Assembly: GCA_036653735.1 (NCBI GenBank)
Contig: JAVVTI010000001.1
Span: 1 to 64,000 of the forward strand
Reading direction: 5' to 3'
DNA from: CAVCAD01 sp036653735
GTDB lineage: Bacteria; Bacillota_I; Bacilli_A; RF39; UBA660
Length of the DNA: 64,000 bases
In this document: positions 50,682 through 60,768 of the stretch, in pieces
How the letters are laid out: the number at the start of each line of letters is the position of its first letter
Position numbering within the stretch: position 1 is the stretch's first letter
Position numbers and translations under genes: made by a program
Notes under the pieces: model-generated
Told to the model about the DNA's origin: nothing
Database searches by the model: none
Seen by the model: only the letters and a program-made list of their open reading frames with translations

Positions 50682-51299
50682 ATGATAAATTTAAGTTTAG
50701 ATGCCTCAACTACTTGTACTGGTTGGTCTATTTTTGATGATGATGTTTTAATTGATTATAATAAAATCAAACCGACTATATTAAAATTAGAATGGCGAGA
50801 TAGAATTATAAATATGATACCGCAATTACATGAAATAATGAAAGAATACAAACCTAAGAAAATATACTGTGAAGATGTTCCGTTAATGGATAAGCGTGGT
50901 AAACTAACGTTAGTACAATTAGGTGCAGTACAAGGTTCAATTATTGGTGCTTCATCTTTTCACAATATAGAAACGGAATTTATAAATGTAGGAACATGGC
51001 GAAAGGATATTGGTTTATATGATGGCACTGAAAGTGGGAAAGAACGAGATAATTTAAAAGCACATTCTATTGAATTAGCAAATAAATTGTTTGGGTTAGA
51101 CTTAAATTGCATTTATACAAAAAGTGGAAATTATAATTCTGATAAATCAGATGATGATATTAGTGATTGTATTTTAATGTATGCATCGACAAGAGAAAAA
51201 TACAAAGTACATAAAGAAAAAAAAGAAAAGATTAGAACGGTAGAAAATCTGAACAGGAGGATTTTAAAATGGGAGTATCCAAAGACTATACAGCATTAG
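50682..51299 (+). CDS. RuvC-like Holliday-junction resolvase
   Basis: 205 residues. Acidic residues of the RNase-H fold are visible: LSLDASTTCTGW (first Asp), YCEDVPL (Glu), and DDDISDCILMYAS (late Asp pair). Resolves branched DNA before packaging. It overlaps the tape measure gene by 31 bases, an unusual place for a DNA enzyme. Confidence 0.8.
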   Translation: MINLSLDASTTCTGWSIFDDDVLIDYNKIKPTILKLEWRDRIINMIPQLHEIMKEYKPKKIYCEDVPLMDKRGKLTLVQLGAVQGSIIGASSFHNIETEFINVGTWRKDIGLYDGTESGKERDNLKAHSIELANKLFGLDLNCIYTKSGNYNSDKSDDDISDCILMYASTREKYKVHKEKKEKIRTVENLNRRILKWEYPKTIQH

Positions 51300-54200
51300 T
51301 CCAAGTAAAAATAAGTGATGTTAGTTTAAGGGCACAATTAAATAATATTAAGATTAAACCACTTACTTTAAAGGTTAGAGTAGAAGCTAAGGATGCTGTG
51401 TCACAATTAAATACAATTGCTAATAATTCTGCAAGATTAGGAAAGCAAGCTATTAAAACAAGCACTCAAATGCAGTCATTAAATCGAAGTTTAACCACCA
51501 CAAGTAATCATGTCAGGACTTTAGGAAATGATTTTCTAGTTACTTTGGGCAAAGTAGGTAAATTCGGTGCAATTACGTCTATATTAGGTTTATTTACTGG
51601 TACAATTTCAAAAGCTGCTAATGCTGTAAAGAACTTTGATTCTACTCTAACAGAATTTAAAAAGGTTTCTAATTTAGATGGCGAAAGTTTAAAGAGATAT
51701 ACAGAGAACTTATCTGAATTAGGCATAACAGTAGGTAGAACAAAAACTGAAATGTTGGACAGTTCAACAATGTTTGTTAAAACAGGTTCGACAGAAAAAG
51801 AAGCAGCACAATTGGCTCTAGTAGCAGAATTATATAAAAATATAGCGGATAGTGAAGTAAATAGTGCTGAGGCAAGTGCTTTTTTAATATCTCAAATAAA
51901 ATCTTTTAATATAACAACATCTGATTCTATAAGAATAATTGACGCGGTTAATGCAGTAGCCAATAAATTCGCAGTAGGTACTAATGATTTACAAATCGCT
52001 TTAGAAAAAACTGGTTCGGCTTTAGGAACTTTAGGAAATAGTTATGAGCAAACTTTAGCTTTAGTTACTAGCGGAACTTCAATTATGCAAGGTCAAGCGA
52101 GTAAGGTCGGAAAAGGTTTAAGAACAATCGGAATCAATCTTAATGATATGGCTCAAAAAACAGACTACTTAACAGATTCTAGCGGAAAAGTTAAAGTTGC
52201 TTTTAAAGATGAAAATAACGAACTCAAAAATACTTATAACTTAATGACAGATTTGTTTCCTCAATGGGGAAAATTGAATAATGAACAAAAAACAAATTTA
52301 GCTACAACAATTGCTGGAAAACAACAATTTGAAGTTTTCACAGCAGTTATGAACAACTTTTCAGATGCGCAATCTTCTTATCATGTTGCTTTAAAATCAA
52401 GTGGAAGTGCGATGGAAGAAAATGAAAAGAAAACTGAAAGTTTAGAATATAAGACAAATCTTTTAAAAGCAGAATTTGAAGAATTTGTACTTGGCGATGG
52501 TGGTTTGTCTAATTTAACCAAAGGATTTACAGACGCAGGTACTGCTATTTTAAGATTTGCAAATAATGATGTCGGTAAAACAGTAGTATCCTTAACTTCT
52601 ATAATGGCACTCTCCGCATTAACAACAAAAACTTTTAAATTATTATCAGTTTCTATTATAAAACTTGGTACAAATGCTTTTTTTGCACAACATGGACTAA
52701 CTGCCTTAACTGCCGCTCAAATGGGTGCTACCGCAGGTACAGTAAGTTTTGGAACAGCTATAAAAGCATTGACTGTAGCTTGGTTATCTTCCCCTTTTGT
52801 TATCGTGACTGCTATAATCGCATCAATATCTGCTGTTACAACTATAATAAGTAAGTTAAATTCTGCTTTTGATGATTCTGTTGACAAGATAAATTCTGTA
52901 AAAAATGAGTATAACGAATTAGCTACATCTATTGAAACAATTGAAGATAAACTAAAAACTTTGTCTAAAAAAATAAAAGATATAAAAAGTGGGAAAATAG
53001 AGTTAGTTACAAACGAAACTCTTAATAAATTAGAACAACAAGAAAAATCGTTAAAACAACAATTACTTATCCAAGAAGCTTTAGTTGCGTCTAAAAAAAA
53101 AGAAGTTGAACAAGAAAGTTTAAAAACACTTAAAACACCTGTAGTAAGTGAGATTGGTGTTAACGCTTTTCAAACAAAATACGTTATGCCACAAGAAGAA
53201 CTTCAAAAAGCTATTTCTGAATATGAAAAACTTGAAAATAGACAAGAATCTTTATTGGCTCAAAAAGCAAAATTAGTAGAGCAAGGTCGAATTGAATCTG
53301 TTTCTTATGAACAAATTTCTAAAAGTTTAGAAAAAACAGAAAAAGAAATGGAAAACGTAAAACGAAGAGGAATCGAATTATCAGATTCTTTACAAATTGT
53401 AAGGGATTCTTTATTTTCTGATAACACAGAGAAAAAAAAAGACGGAATAACTAAATTAGTTGACGCTTTTTTATCTATAATTGAAGTAGAAGAGAATTAT
53501 AAAGATTCTACAGATGAAATTGCCGATGCGGAAGAAAAAGCAATAATAGGGTCAGAACTTTTTAAAGAATCTCTTGCGTCTTTAGAATTAGAGTTGTCCA
53601 TTTTAAGTGGGGTAACATTAACTGGTTTGTCAGACGCTTTTGATTTAGTGAATAAAGCGCAACAAGAAATGTCAGATAGTGGGATTCTAAGTGCCGAAAC
53701 ATTTCAATCCTTAATGGGTTTGGGAAATGAATATATTGCAATATTATTTAATGAAACAGGAGCATTAGATACATCTACAAATGCTCAAATGGCTTTATAT
53801 AAGGCTAAAATAGAAGAAATGGGAATAACTGCGGCAAGAGGTCAAATAAACTTAGCGTCATCTTTAGCCGAAGAAGGTAAAAGTTATTATGCCCTAGCTA
53901 ATGCAACTCAAATGGCAACAAATTCAAAATGGAATGAAATAAATGCTTTAGCAGTTGCAAGTGGAGTAGAAGGAAAAGATTTAGTAGCATTACAGAATAG
54001 AATAAATGGTATTCAAAGATGGACAGAGAATGCAAAAAAATCAGTTACTGTTTCATCTAATTATTCTACAGAAACTAAAAACTCAACGAGGTCAACTAAA
54101 TCTAATACTTCTGCGACAAAAGAAAATACAAATGCGTTAAAAGAACAAAAAAAAGGTTTAGATGATTTAATTGATAAATATAAATCTGCTATAAATTATA

Positions 54201-55528
54201 TAAAAAATAAATTAGATGAAGAAGTTAACGCTTTAGAAGACACTAAAAACAAAGAATTAAAAACGATAGATGAAAAAATATCCGCATTAAATAAACAAAA
54301 AGATTTTGAAGAAAAGTATTATGATGAAAAGATTGAAACATTAAAAAAAACAAATGATGAAATCGAAAATAATATTAATCTTGAAGAACTACAAACTAAT
54401 TTAGCAATAGCAAAATCAAAAGTAATAAAATTATATAAAGACGGTAAATTTGTTTATAGTGAGGATACTGAACTTGTAAATGAGGCACAAAAGAATCTAT
54501 CTGAATACACAAGAAAACAAAATTATGAAAAACAATTACAAGAATTAGAAGATTTAAAAAACGGAATTTCAAAAAATTTAGATGAACAAATTCAAAATTG
54601 GGAAGAACATAAAAATAATGTTGAAAAGAATTATGACGCTCAAATTGAAAGTTTGAATAAATATAAAGATTCTTTTGAACAAATGGTAACTTCTTATCAA
54701 ACTTCTCAAGATAAATTAAATGCAGAACAATTATCTGGAATAGATTTTGAAAAAGGAAACTGGGAAACAAGACTAACAAACTTACAAAATTTTATAAATA
54801 AATACAATGAATTATTAACTACACAAAAAAGTCTTTCTGCACAAATTGATGAAACTCCTTCAAATAACAACACAAATAACAATAATTCAAATGGAAATAA
54901 TAATAATAATAATGAAAGCGCGCCAAATTTTGTTGATACCTCCTCAACTCTTCCAAATGTTGAAGAACAAAAGAAAAAATATTATATTGCAAAATATTTA
55001 GGCTCATATAAAACTAAAACAGAAGCGGATTATAATTCAAGAATTTTAAAAGGGAATGGTTCTTATAAGTTAGAAAATGGAAAATATGTAGCTTATAAAA
55101 AACTTTCGGGTGGATATCTTACAGAAGAAGAAGCTAAGATGAAAACATTAGCATATCATGGTGATGGAGTTGTAAATGTTTATAATAAAGGAACACCATC
55201 TATCACAGAAGACCAAATAGGATTAGTGGGGGATAAAGAATCTTCTGAATTAGTTGTTGGCTCAAAGTTAAATAATAATAATGGTAGTTTTATGAATCTA
55301 AAAAAAGGAACTGGAATAATTCCTCATAATCTTACAATGTCTTTAATTGATTTAGTAAAACAATCAAAAAATATAGATATTCCTTCAAAAAAAGTTATTG
55401 AGAGTTCTGAAAGCACCATTATGCAAATATCAAATGTATCAGTATCTGCTAATAATGCTGATGAATTTATAGAATCAATGAAACAATTTAAACTAAATAT
55501 AAAACAAGAAACTTATAATAGGAAATAA
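51269..55528 (+). CDS. Tape measure protein, 1,419 aa
   Basis: The largest gene, in the usual place after the tail chaperones; its length should set tail length. The N-terminal third has TMP features (VSLRAQLNNIKIKPLTLKVR, then GTISKAANAVKNFDSTL). Hydrophobic segments lie around residues 440-460 and 505-525. Residues about 980-1,150 form a coiled coil rich in Lys/Glu/Asn. An Asn-rich low-complexity linker follows (near 1,195-1,220), then YYIAKYLGSYKTKTEA, possibly a SPOR-like wall-binding segment. Confidence 0.9.
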   Translation: MGVSKDYTALVQVKISDVSLRAQLNNIKIKPLTLKVRVEAKDAVSQLNTIANNSARLGKQAIKTSTQMQSLNRSLTTTSNHVRTLGNDFLVTLGKVGKFGAITSILGLFTGTISKAANAVKNFDSTLTEFKKVSNLDGESLKRYTENLSELGITVGRTKTEMLDSSTMFVKTGSTEKEAAQLALVAELYKNIADSEVNSAEASAFLISQIKSFNITTSDSIRIIDAVNAVANKFAVGTNDLQIALEKTGSALGTLGNSYEQTLALVTSGTSIMQGQASKVGKGLRTIGINLNDMAQKTDYLTDSSGKVKVAFKDENNELKNTYNLMTDLFPQWGKLNNEQKTNLATTIAGKQQFEVFTAVMNNFSDAQSSYHVALKSSGSAMEENEKKTESLEYKTNLLKAEFEEFVLGDGGLSNLTKGFTDAGTAILRFANNDVGKTVVSLTSIMALSALTTKTFKLLSVSIIKLGTNAFFAQHGLTALTAAQMGATAGTVSFGTAIKALTVAWLSSPFVIVTAIIASISAVTTIISKLNSAFDDSVDKINSVKNEYNELATSIETIEDKLKTLSKKIKDIKSGKIELVTNETLNKLEQQEKSLKQQLLIQEALVASKKKEVEQESLKTLKTPVVSEIGVNAFQTKYVMPQEELQKAISEYEKLENRQESLLAQKAKLVEQGRIESVSYEQISKSLEKTEKEMENVKRRGIELSDSLQIVRDSLFSDNTEKKKDGITKLVDAFLSIIEVEENYKDSTDEIADAEEKAIIGSELFKESLASLELELSILSGVTLTGLSDAFDLVNKAQQEMSDSGILSAETFQSLMGLGNEYIAILFNETGALDTSTNAQMALYKAKIEEMGITAARGQINLASSLAEEGKSYYALANATQMATNSKWNEINALAVASGVEGKDLVALQNRINGIQRWTENAKKSVTVSSNYSTETKNSTRSTKSNTSATKENTNALKEQKKGLDDLIDKYKSAINYIKNKLDEEVNALEDTKNKELKTIDEKISALNKQKDFEEKYYDEKIETLKKTNDEIENNINLEELQTNLAIAKSKVIKLYKDGKFVYSEDTELVNEAQKNLSEYTRKQNYEKQLQELEDLKNGISKNLDEQIQNWEEHKNNVEKNYDAQIESLNKYKDSFEQMVTSYQTSQDKLNAEQLSGIDFEKGNWETRLTNLQNFINKYNELLTTQKSLSAQIDETPSNNNTNNNNSNGNNNNNNESAPNFVDTSSTLPNVEEQKKKYYIAKYLGSYKTKTEADYNSRILKGNGSYKLENGKYVAYKKLSGGYLTEEEAKMKTLAYHGDGVVNVYNKGTPSITEDQIGLVGDKESSELVVGSKLNNNNGSFMNLKKGTGIIPHNLTMSLIDLVKQSKNIDIPSKKVIESSESTIMQISNVSVSANNADEFIESMKQFKLNIKQETYNRK

Positions 55529-55557
55529 ACGTTTTATATTATTAGAAAGGCGGCATT

Positions 55558-58500
55558 ATGAACGATGGTATTAAAGATTTAATAGAAGGCATAAAATTTT
55601 ATGTTGATAACAGAATTGATAATGCCCCTAAAGATATTACTATAACAGGTCAGATAGTATCAATACACCAAATTCAAGGAATACATGGACTTGAATACAC
55701 TTATGACGTTAGAGTAAATAATGTCTTATATAAGGGAATAAGGGCAGTAGGAGGAACTTGTTTAGGTAATCAAAGCGTCAGAGTTGTAATTCCCGAAAGT
55801 CAGTATTCAAATATGTTTATTCTTGCTACTTCAAAACAAGGAGGAACAGCAGGAGTAACCAGTGTAAATGGGGAAACTGGTGATGTTATTTTAGATATTC
55901 CTAACAAGACAAGTCAGTTAACAAATGATAGTGGATTCATAACATCTATTCCACTTGAATATGTAACTGATACTGAAATGATAGATTATGCTCAACCAAA
56001 AGGGAACTATGCAAGCAACAATGTTGTGACAACTACTGAAAATGGATTAATGTCTTTTCAAGATAAAAATAAATTAAACGGAGTAGAAGATGGCGCAAAT
56101 AAAACAATTGTAGATGATGTTTTATCTTCAATTAGTTTGAATCCAGTACAGAATAAAGTTATTGATTCTGTTTTAAAAAATATAATTTCAAATTTATTTT
56201 CTCATACAAATGACAAAAATAATCCTCATAATGTTACAAAGGTTCAAGTCGGATTAGAAAATGTTGATAATACATCAGATATAAACAAACCGATATCTAA
56301 TCTAGTACAAGATGTTTTGAATACAAAATTATCACTTAGTGGCGGAGTTATGAATGGCAATATTAGTATGAACTCTAATTATATCAATGACGTTGCGCCT
56401 GCTATAAATGCTAATCAAGCGGTTACTTTTAAACAATTGAATGACGCTATTAGTGGAATAGGAACGGTATTTGATTTAAAAGGTTCAAAACTTACAGTTT
56501 CTGATTTACCTAGTACTGGAAGTAAAATAGGAGATGTTTGGTATGTAGAATCAGAAAGTGTTGGATATATATGGTTGCAAGATAGTAAAGGTATATTAAA
56601 ATGGGAAAAGTTTGGGCAAGAAATAGATTTAAGTGGATATTTAACCAAAACCGATTTATTACAAACTGTTGGACAAATAACTGATAATACAATGTCGCAA
56701 AAAGCAATTACCGACCAGTTATCTTTAAAAACTAATAAAACAGATTTAGTTACAACCACTACAAATGGTTTAATGATAAGTCAAGATAAAGTTAAGTTAA
56801 ATGGTATTCAAAATGGAGCACAAGTTAATAGTGTATTAGGTGTAAAAGGAAGTAGCGAATCTATTTATAGAATTGGTAATATAAGTTTATCTAAAAGTGA
56901 TATTGGTCTTGGAAATGTGGATAATACTTCTGATATAAATAAACCAATTTCTAATTTAGTTCAAACTGAATTAAATAAAAAAGCAAATAGTGCAACTTTA
57001 GCAAAAGTAGCAACGAGTGGGAGTTATAATGATTTAGTAAATAAACCTACAATTCCAAATAAAACAAGTCAATTGACAAATGATAATAATTTTGTGTCAG
57101 ATGCTAATTATGTCCATACAGATAATAATTTTACAAGTGGATATTTGAATAAACTAAATGGTATTCAAAATGGTGCAGAGGTCAATGTAAATTCTGATTG
57201 GAACGCTACGAGCGGTGATGCTTTTATCTTAAATAAACCTACTTCATTGCCAGCAAGCGGAGGAAATGCAGATACATTAGATGGACTAAATTCTACTGCT
57301 TTTGCGAGGAAAAGGTCGATAAGCTTAGATGAATTAAATAATCCAAATTTAAACAGTGGTATTTACAACATCCAAGATGTTAGTTTGGCACCGGTAGGAT
57401 TACCGAATTCCTTTGCTCATGTGTTTGTCGGTGGCGAGTATACCGGTGGAGGGTTTGGCTCACAGATAGCTGTCCCTTATTACGGTGGACAAATGCTAGG
57501 GGTATGGTATCGGACTGCTGCTGGTGCAAACTATCCTGTGTTTCGACGCATTGACGATTATAATAATATTATAAACAAACCTACATCTATGCCAGCATCG
57601 GATGTTCCAGGCTGGGCAAAGCAACCAAATAAGCCATCTTATAGTGCTAGTGAGATTGGACTTGGGAATGTCGCAAATGAAAGGCAATATAGCGCAAATA
57701 ACCCGCAGGTCAATATCAGTGGGACTGCTAATTCAGCAAATAGATTAAATATAATAGACGGCAATGAAGTGGTTTTTGGAAATGGTTTTGTCGGTGGCGA
57801 AATGCAGGTAAATTATAAAGGAAGTTCTGCCCCCATTACACGGTATGTATTCTATAATGGTGCATCAAATCACGGTCTAGCGAAGATAAGAGCAGCAGAA
57901 TTTGTGGGAAATCTAGACGGAACTGCTATAGCTGCTACAAATGTAAATGGTGGATATGTTTATTCAAATTCAATAGGAAATGATTATTCCCTATTACAGG
58001 TTGGTGGTGGAACTTTCGTGACAGGTCAAAGCAATTTTACTGGCTATTTGAAAATCACATTACCTGTTTCGTGGACAAATACGCTGATTAAAATGGAAAT
58101 CAATATCTACGACTATCAAGTACAAGGCGCTTCTACTTATTACGTAGGAGGATATAATTACAATAATAACGCTAGATGGTACTCTACTTTTGCGTACTCA
58201 ATAGGCGGTTATAGCAGTGGAAGGACGGTACGGTTTGGTCACGATGGTTCAAAGTGTTGCATTTATATAGGTGAAGCAAATACAGTATGGAATTATCCTC
58301 AAATTTCTATCAATAATGTCTTAACAGGACACAGTGGGGCAAATTATCAAACGTGGAATAAAAACTGGCAGATAGGATTTACGACAAGTTTGGGGACAAT
58401 TACAAGTACGGAAAGTGGGGAATTACTTGTACCTAAATCTATTAAATCTATTGGTGATGAAGATGGAAATAATATTAAAAAATCTTACGGCTCTTATTTA

Positions 58501-58593
58501 ACAGTAAATGGTCAAACAGTTTCTTTAATGTCAAAAAGTGGTCAAAAATTGTCTAGTATAACTGTTCAAACTGGAGTTATAACATGGCAATAA
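55558..58593 (+). CDS. Large tail fibre, 1,011 aa
   Basis: Shaft repeats are visible: NKTSQLTNDSGF and NKTSQLTNDNNF, 'GLENVDNTSDINKPISN' and a near copy, and GVEDGANKT/GIQNGAEVN. The C-terminal third (from about residue 600) is clearly GC-richer at the DNA level than the shaft and carries GGYNYNNNARWYST-like Gly/Asn-rich segments, so receptor-binding parts look recently acquired. Confidence 0.8.
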   Translation: MNDGIKDLIEGIKFYVDNRIDNAPKDITITGQIVSIHQIQGIHGLEYTYDVRVNNVLYKGIRAVGGTCLGNQSVRVVIPESQYSNMFILATSKQGGTAGVTSVNGETGDVILDIPNKTSQLTNDSGFITSIPLEYVTDTEMIDYAQPKGNYASNNVVTTTENGLMSFQDKNKLNGVEDGANKTIVDDVLSSISLNPVQNKVIDSVLKNIISNLFSHTNDKNNPHNVTKVQVGLENVDNTSDINKPISNLVQDVLNTKLSLSGGVMNGNISMNSNYINDVAPAINANQAVTFKQLNDAISGIGTVFDLKGSKLTVSDLPSTGSKIGDVWYVESESVGYIWLQDSKGILKWEKFGQEIDLSGYLTKTDLLQTVGQITDNTMSQKAITDQLSLKTNKTDLVTTTTNGLMISQDKVKLNGIQNGAQVNSVLGVKGSSESIYRIGNISLSKSDIGLGNVDNTSDINKPISNLVQTELNKKANSATLAKVATSGSYNDLVNKPTIPNKTSQLTNDNNFVSDANYVHTDNNFTSGYLNKLNGIQNGAEVNVNSDWNATSGDAFILNKPTSLPASGGNADTLDGLNSTAFARKRSISLDELNNPNLNSGIYNIQDVSLAPVGLPNSFAHVFVGGEYTGGGFGSQIAVPYYGGQMLGVWYRTAAGANYPVFRRIDDYNNIINKPTSMPASDVPGWAKQPNKPSYSASEIGLGNVANERQYSANNPQVNISGTANSANRLNIIDGNEVVFGNGFVGGEMQVNYKGSSAPITRYVFYNGASNHGLAKIRAAEFVGNLDGTAIAATNVNGGYVYSNSIGNDYSLLQVGGGTFVTGQSNFTGYLKITLPVSWTNTLIKMEINIYDYQVQGASTYYVGGYNYNNNARWYSTFAYSIGGYSSGRTVRFGHDGSKCCIYIGEANTVWNYPQISINNVLTGHSGANYQTWNKNWQIGFTTSLGTITSTESGELLVPKSIKSIGDEDGNNIKKSYGSYLTVNGQTVSLMSKSGQKLSSITVQTGVITWQ

Positions 58594-58626
58594 AAAAATA
58601 AAATATTCTTAAGAAAGGAGGATTTT

Positions 58627-60756
58627 ATGTCTTTACGAACACCGATAATACTAGATATCCCTGCTTTTGATGCGAATAATCCAATGGTTATTAAATTCAA
58701 TGTTTTTGGAGGTGACCAAGTTGTAGCGAATGAATTGACTATTTTTAAAAGTGATGGTGGAGCACCAATTTATCAAAATAAAATTACATCTTATAGATTT
58801 GAACAAACTATTCCTGCTAATTTATTAACGAATGGATTTAGTTATCGTTGTTTTTTTACAACATTTAATGTAGCAGGAGAACAATCTCGTAGTAATTATG
58901 TTCTTTTTTATTGTTATAGTACACCTACAATTGTTTTCACGAACATTCCTTATAGTGGAGTGATTGATAATACCTTTTATGAATTTAATGCACAATATTT
59001 ACAACAACAAGGAGAACCGATTAAATCTGTTTATTTTTATTTATATGATGAATCGCATAATCTAATAGAAACAAGTAAGGTATTAAGTTCTTTATTCAAT
59101 TATACTTTTAACAACTTTATAAATGGAAATACTTATTACATTCAAGCTAAAGGAATTACGATTTATAACACAGAATTTTTTAGTAATTTAGAAAAATTTC
59201 ATATAGAATATCAATATAATGGCATTTTTGCAGAGGTGAAATTAAAAAACAATTGTACAAAAGGATATGTTGAAGTAAGGAATGAATTAATTACAATTGA
59301 TGGAATTTCAAATCCATCACCTCCTATTTATTTAGATAATAATATCAAGATTGATTTAAGTTCAGACGCCTCATATGTAGAATGGAAACAAGGTTTTTCT
59401 TTTAGTGAAAAAGGATTTATTATTTCAGAATGGCTTAAACCTGCTTTATGGGGCAATATTTTATATCTATATTCAGAAAGAAGAAATGACAGAATAGAAA
59501 TTGCCTTAAGAAGAGGTATTCCACAAGGAGAAATAATTCCTAAAGATTACTATGAAATGATTGGTTATCATAATGATATAGAATATTTTTATCAAAGGTC
59601 AAATTATATTGAAGTAATAAATAATAATACAGATATTATAGAATGGTCAAAAAAAAATATAGGTGCTTTTGATTTAATCTTAAAAACGATAACAGGAGTT
59701 GGAACAAAAATTATATGGAATGGAGAATCTAATGCTCAATATAACATTAGAACTTCTTTATCGTGGGTAGGAGAAAGTCTTACGTCTGTAAACAATGTTA
59801 TAGAGTGGAATGGAAATTCTAACGTTGAATTTAACAAAATAACTGATATATTTTGGATAGATGAAATAAAAGCACCAACAATCACAAGAAAAACATATTA
59901 CACAGATGATACATATTTTGCAGAATTTACAGATGTTGTATTAGAAAATAGCGTTGTAGAACATTTTAATATTACTAAAGATATTAATAAAATATACAGT
60001 GAAGAAAAACCAATATGGGATTTTTCTACTATTATTGATTGTGACTTTAATGGAAATATAAATGGGGGAAATTTAATTGTTTTATTAAATCAATTGGACA
60101 ATTTAAGAATTAAACGTAGGCGATATGGAACTTTTAATTGGACAATTATTGGAAATATACCAATAAATACTGTACAAGACTTAATTACTGCTCGGTTTGA
60201 AGATAGCTATGCTCCTAGTGGTATTGAATTTGAATATGCGATAGCGCCTACCATGAAAGGATTAGAATCCTCTTTGTATAAGGCTCAAATTAAAACATTT
60301 TTTGATGGAATATTTTTATCAGATATTACAGGAAATATATTAAAATTATATAGTGGAACAATGTATCCTAATTATGGTACAAATAGAGCCATTAGTTCTT
60401 TAAAAGCGATTGGTTCAAAATATCCTGTAATTATAGAAAATTCTGCTATAAATTATCAAACAATGGGAGTGGTTGGGAATATATTAGGAATTGATTTTGA
60501 ACAAACAAGAAAAATAGACCGAAATAAAATAGTGGAGCAGAGAGAACATTATTCAGATATTCTAAATAATGGCAAAGCTAAAATTTTAAAAGATTGGAAT
60601 GGGAATATTCTTCTTTGTAGAGTAACAACAGCACCTACTTTTTCTTATAATGGGAATTATGGAATGGCTGTTCCATCAATAAATTTTGAAGTAACAGAAC
60701 AAGGAAAGTATGATAATCAAGAGGATTTATATGAAACAGGTTTAGTAAAAAGGTAA
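58627..60756 (+). CDS. Tail-tip/fibre protein, 709 aa
   Basis: AAAGGAGG precedes ATG. Beta-rich throughout with repeated Trp-containing turns (TKIIWNGESNAQYNI, NVIEWNGNSNVEFN). It lies between the long fibre and the baseplate gene, so a distal tail or fibre-network part is likely. Confidence 0.65.
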   Translation: MSLRTPIILDIPAFDANNPMVIKFNVFGGDQVVANELTIFKSDGGAPIYQNKITSYRFEQTIPANLLTNGFSYRCFFTTFNVAGEQSRSNYVLFYCYSTPTIVFTNIPYSGVIDNTFYEFNAQYLQQQGEPIKSVYFYLYDESHNLIETSKVLSSLFNYTFNNFINGNTYYIQAKGITIYNTEFFSNLEKFHIEYQYNGIFAEVKLKNNCTKGYVEVRNELITIDGISNPSPPIYLDNNIKIDLSSDASYVEWKQGFSFSEKGFIISEWLKPALWGNILYLYSERRNDRIEIALRRGIPQGEIIPKDYYEMIGYHNDIEYFYQRSNYIEVINNNTDIIEWSKKNIGAFDLILKTITGVGTKIIWNGESNAQYNIRTSLSWVGESLTSVNNVIEWNGNSNVEFNKITDIFWIDEIKAPTITRKTYYTDDTYFAEFTDVVLENSVVEHFNITKDINKIYSEEKPIWDFSTIIDCDFNGNINGGNLIVLLNQLDNLRIKRRRYGTFNWTIIGNIPINTVQDLITARFEDSYAPSGIEFEYAIAPTMKGLESSLYKAQIKTFFDGIFLSDITGNILKLYSGTMYPNYGTNRAISSLKAIGSKYPVIIENSAINYQTMGVVGNILGIDFEQTRKIDRNKIVEQREHYSDILNNGKAKILKDWNGNILLCRVTTAPTFSYNGNYGMAVPSINFEVTEQGKYDNQEDLYETGLVKR

Positions 60757-60768
60757 AGGAGATATATA

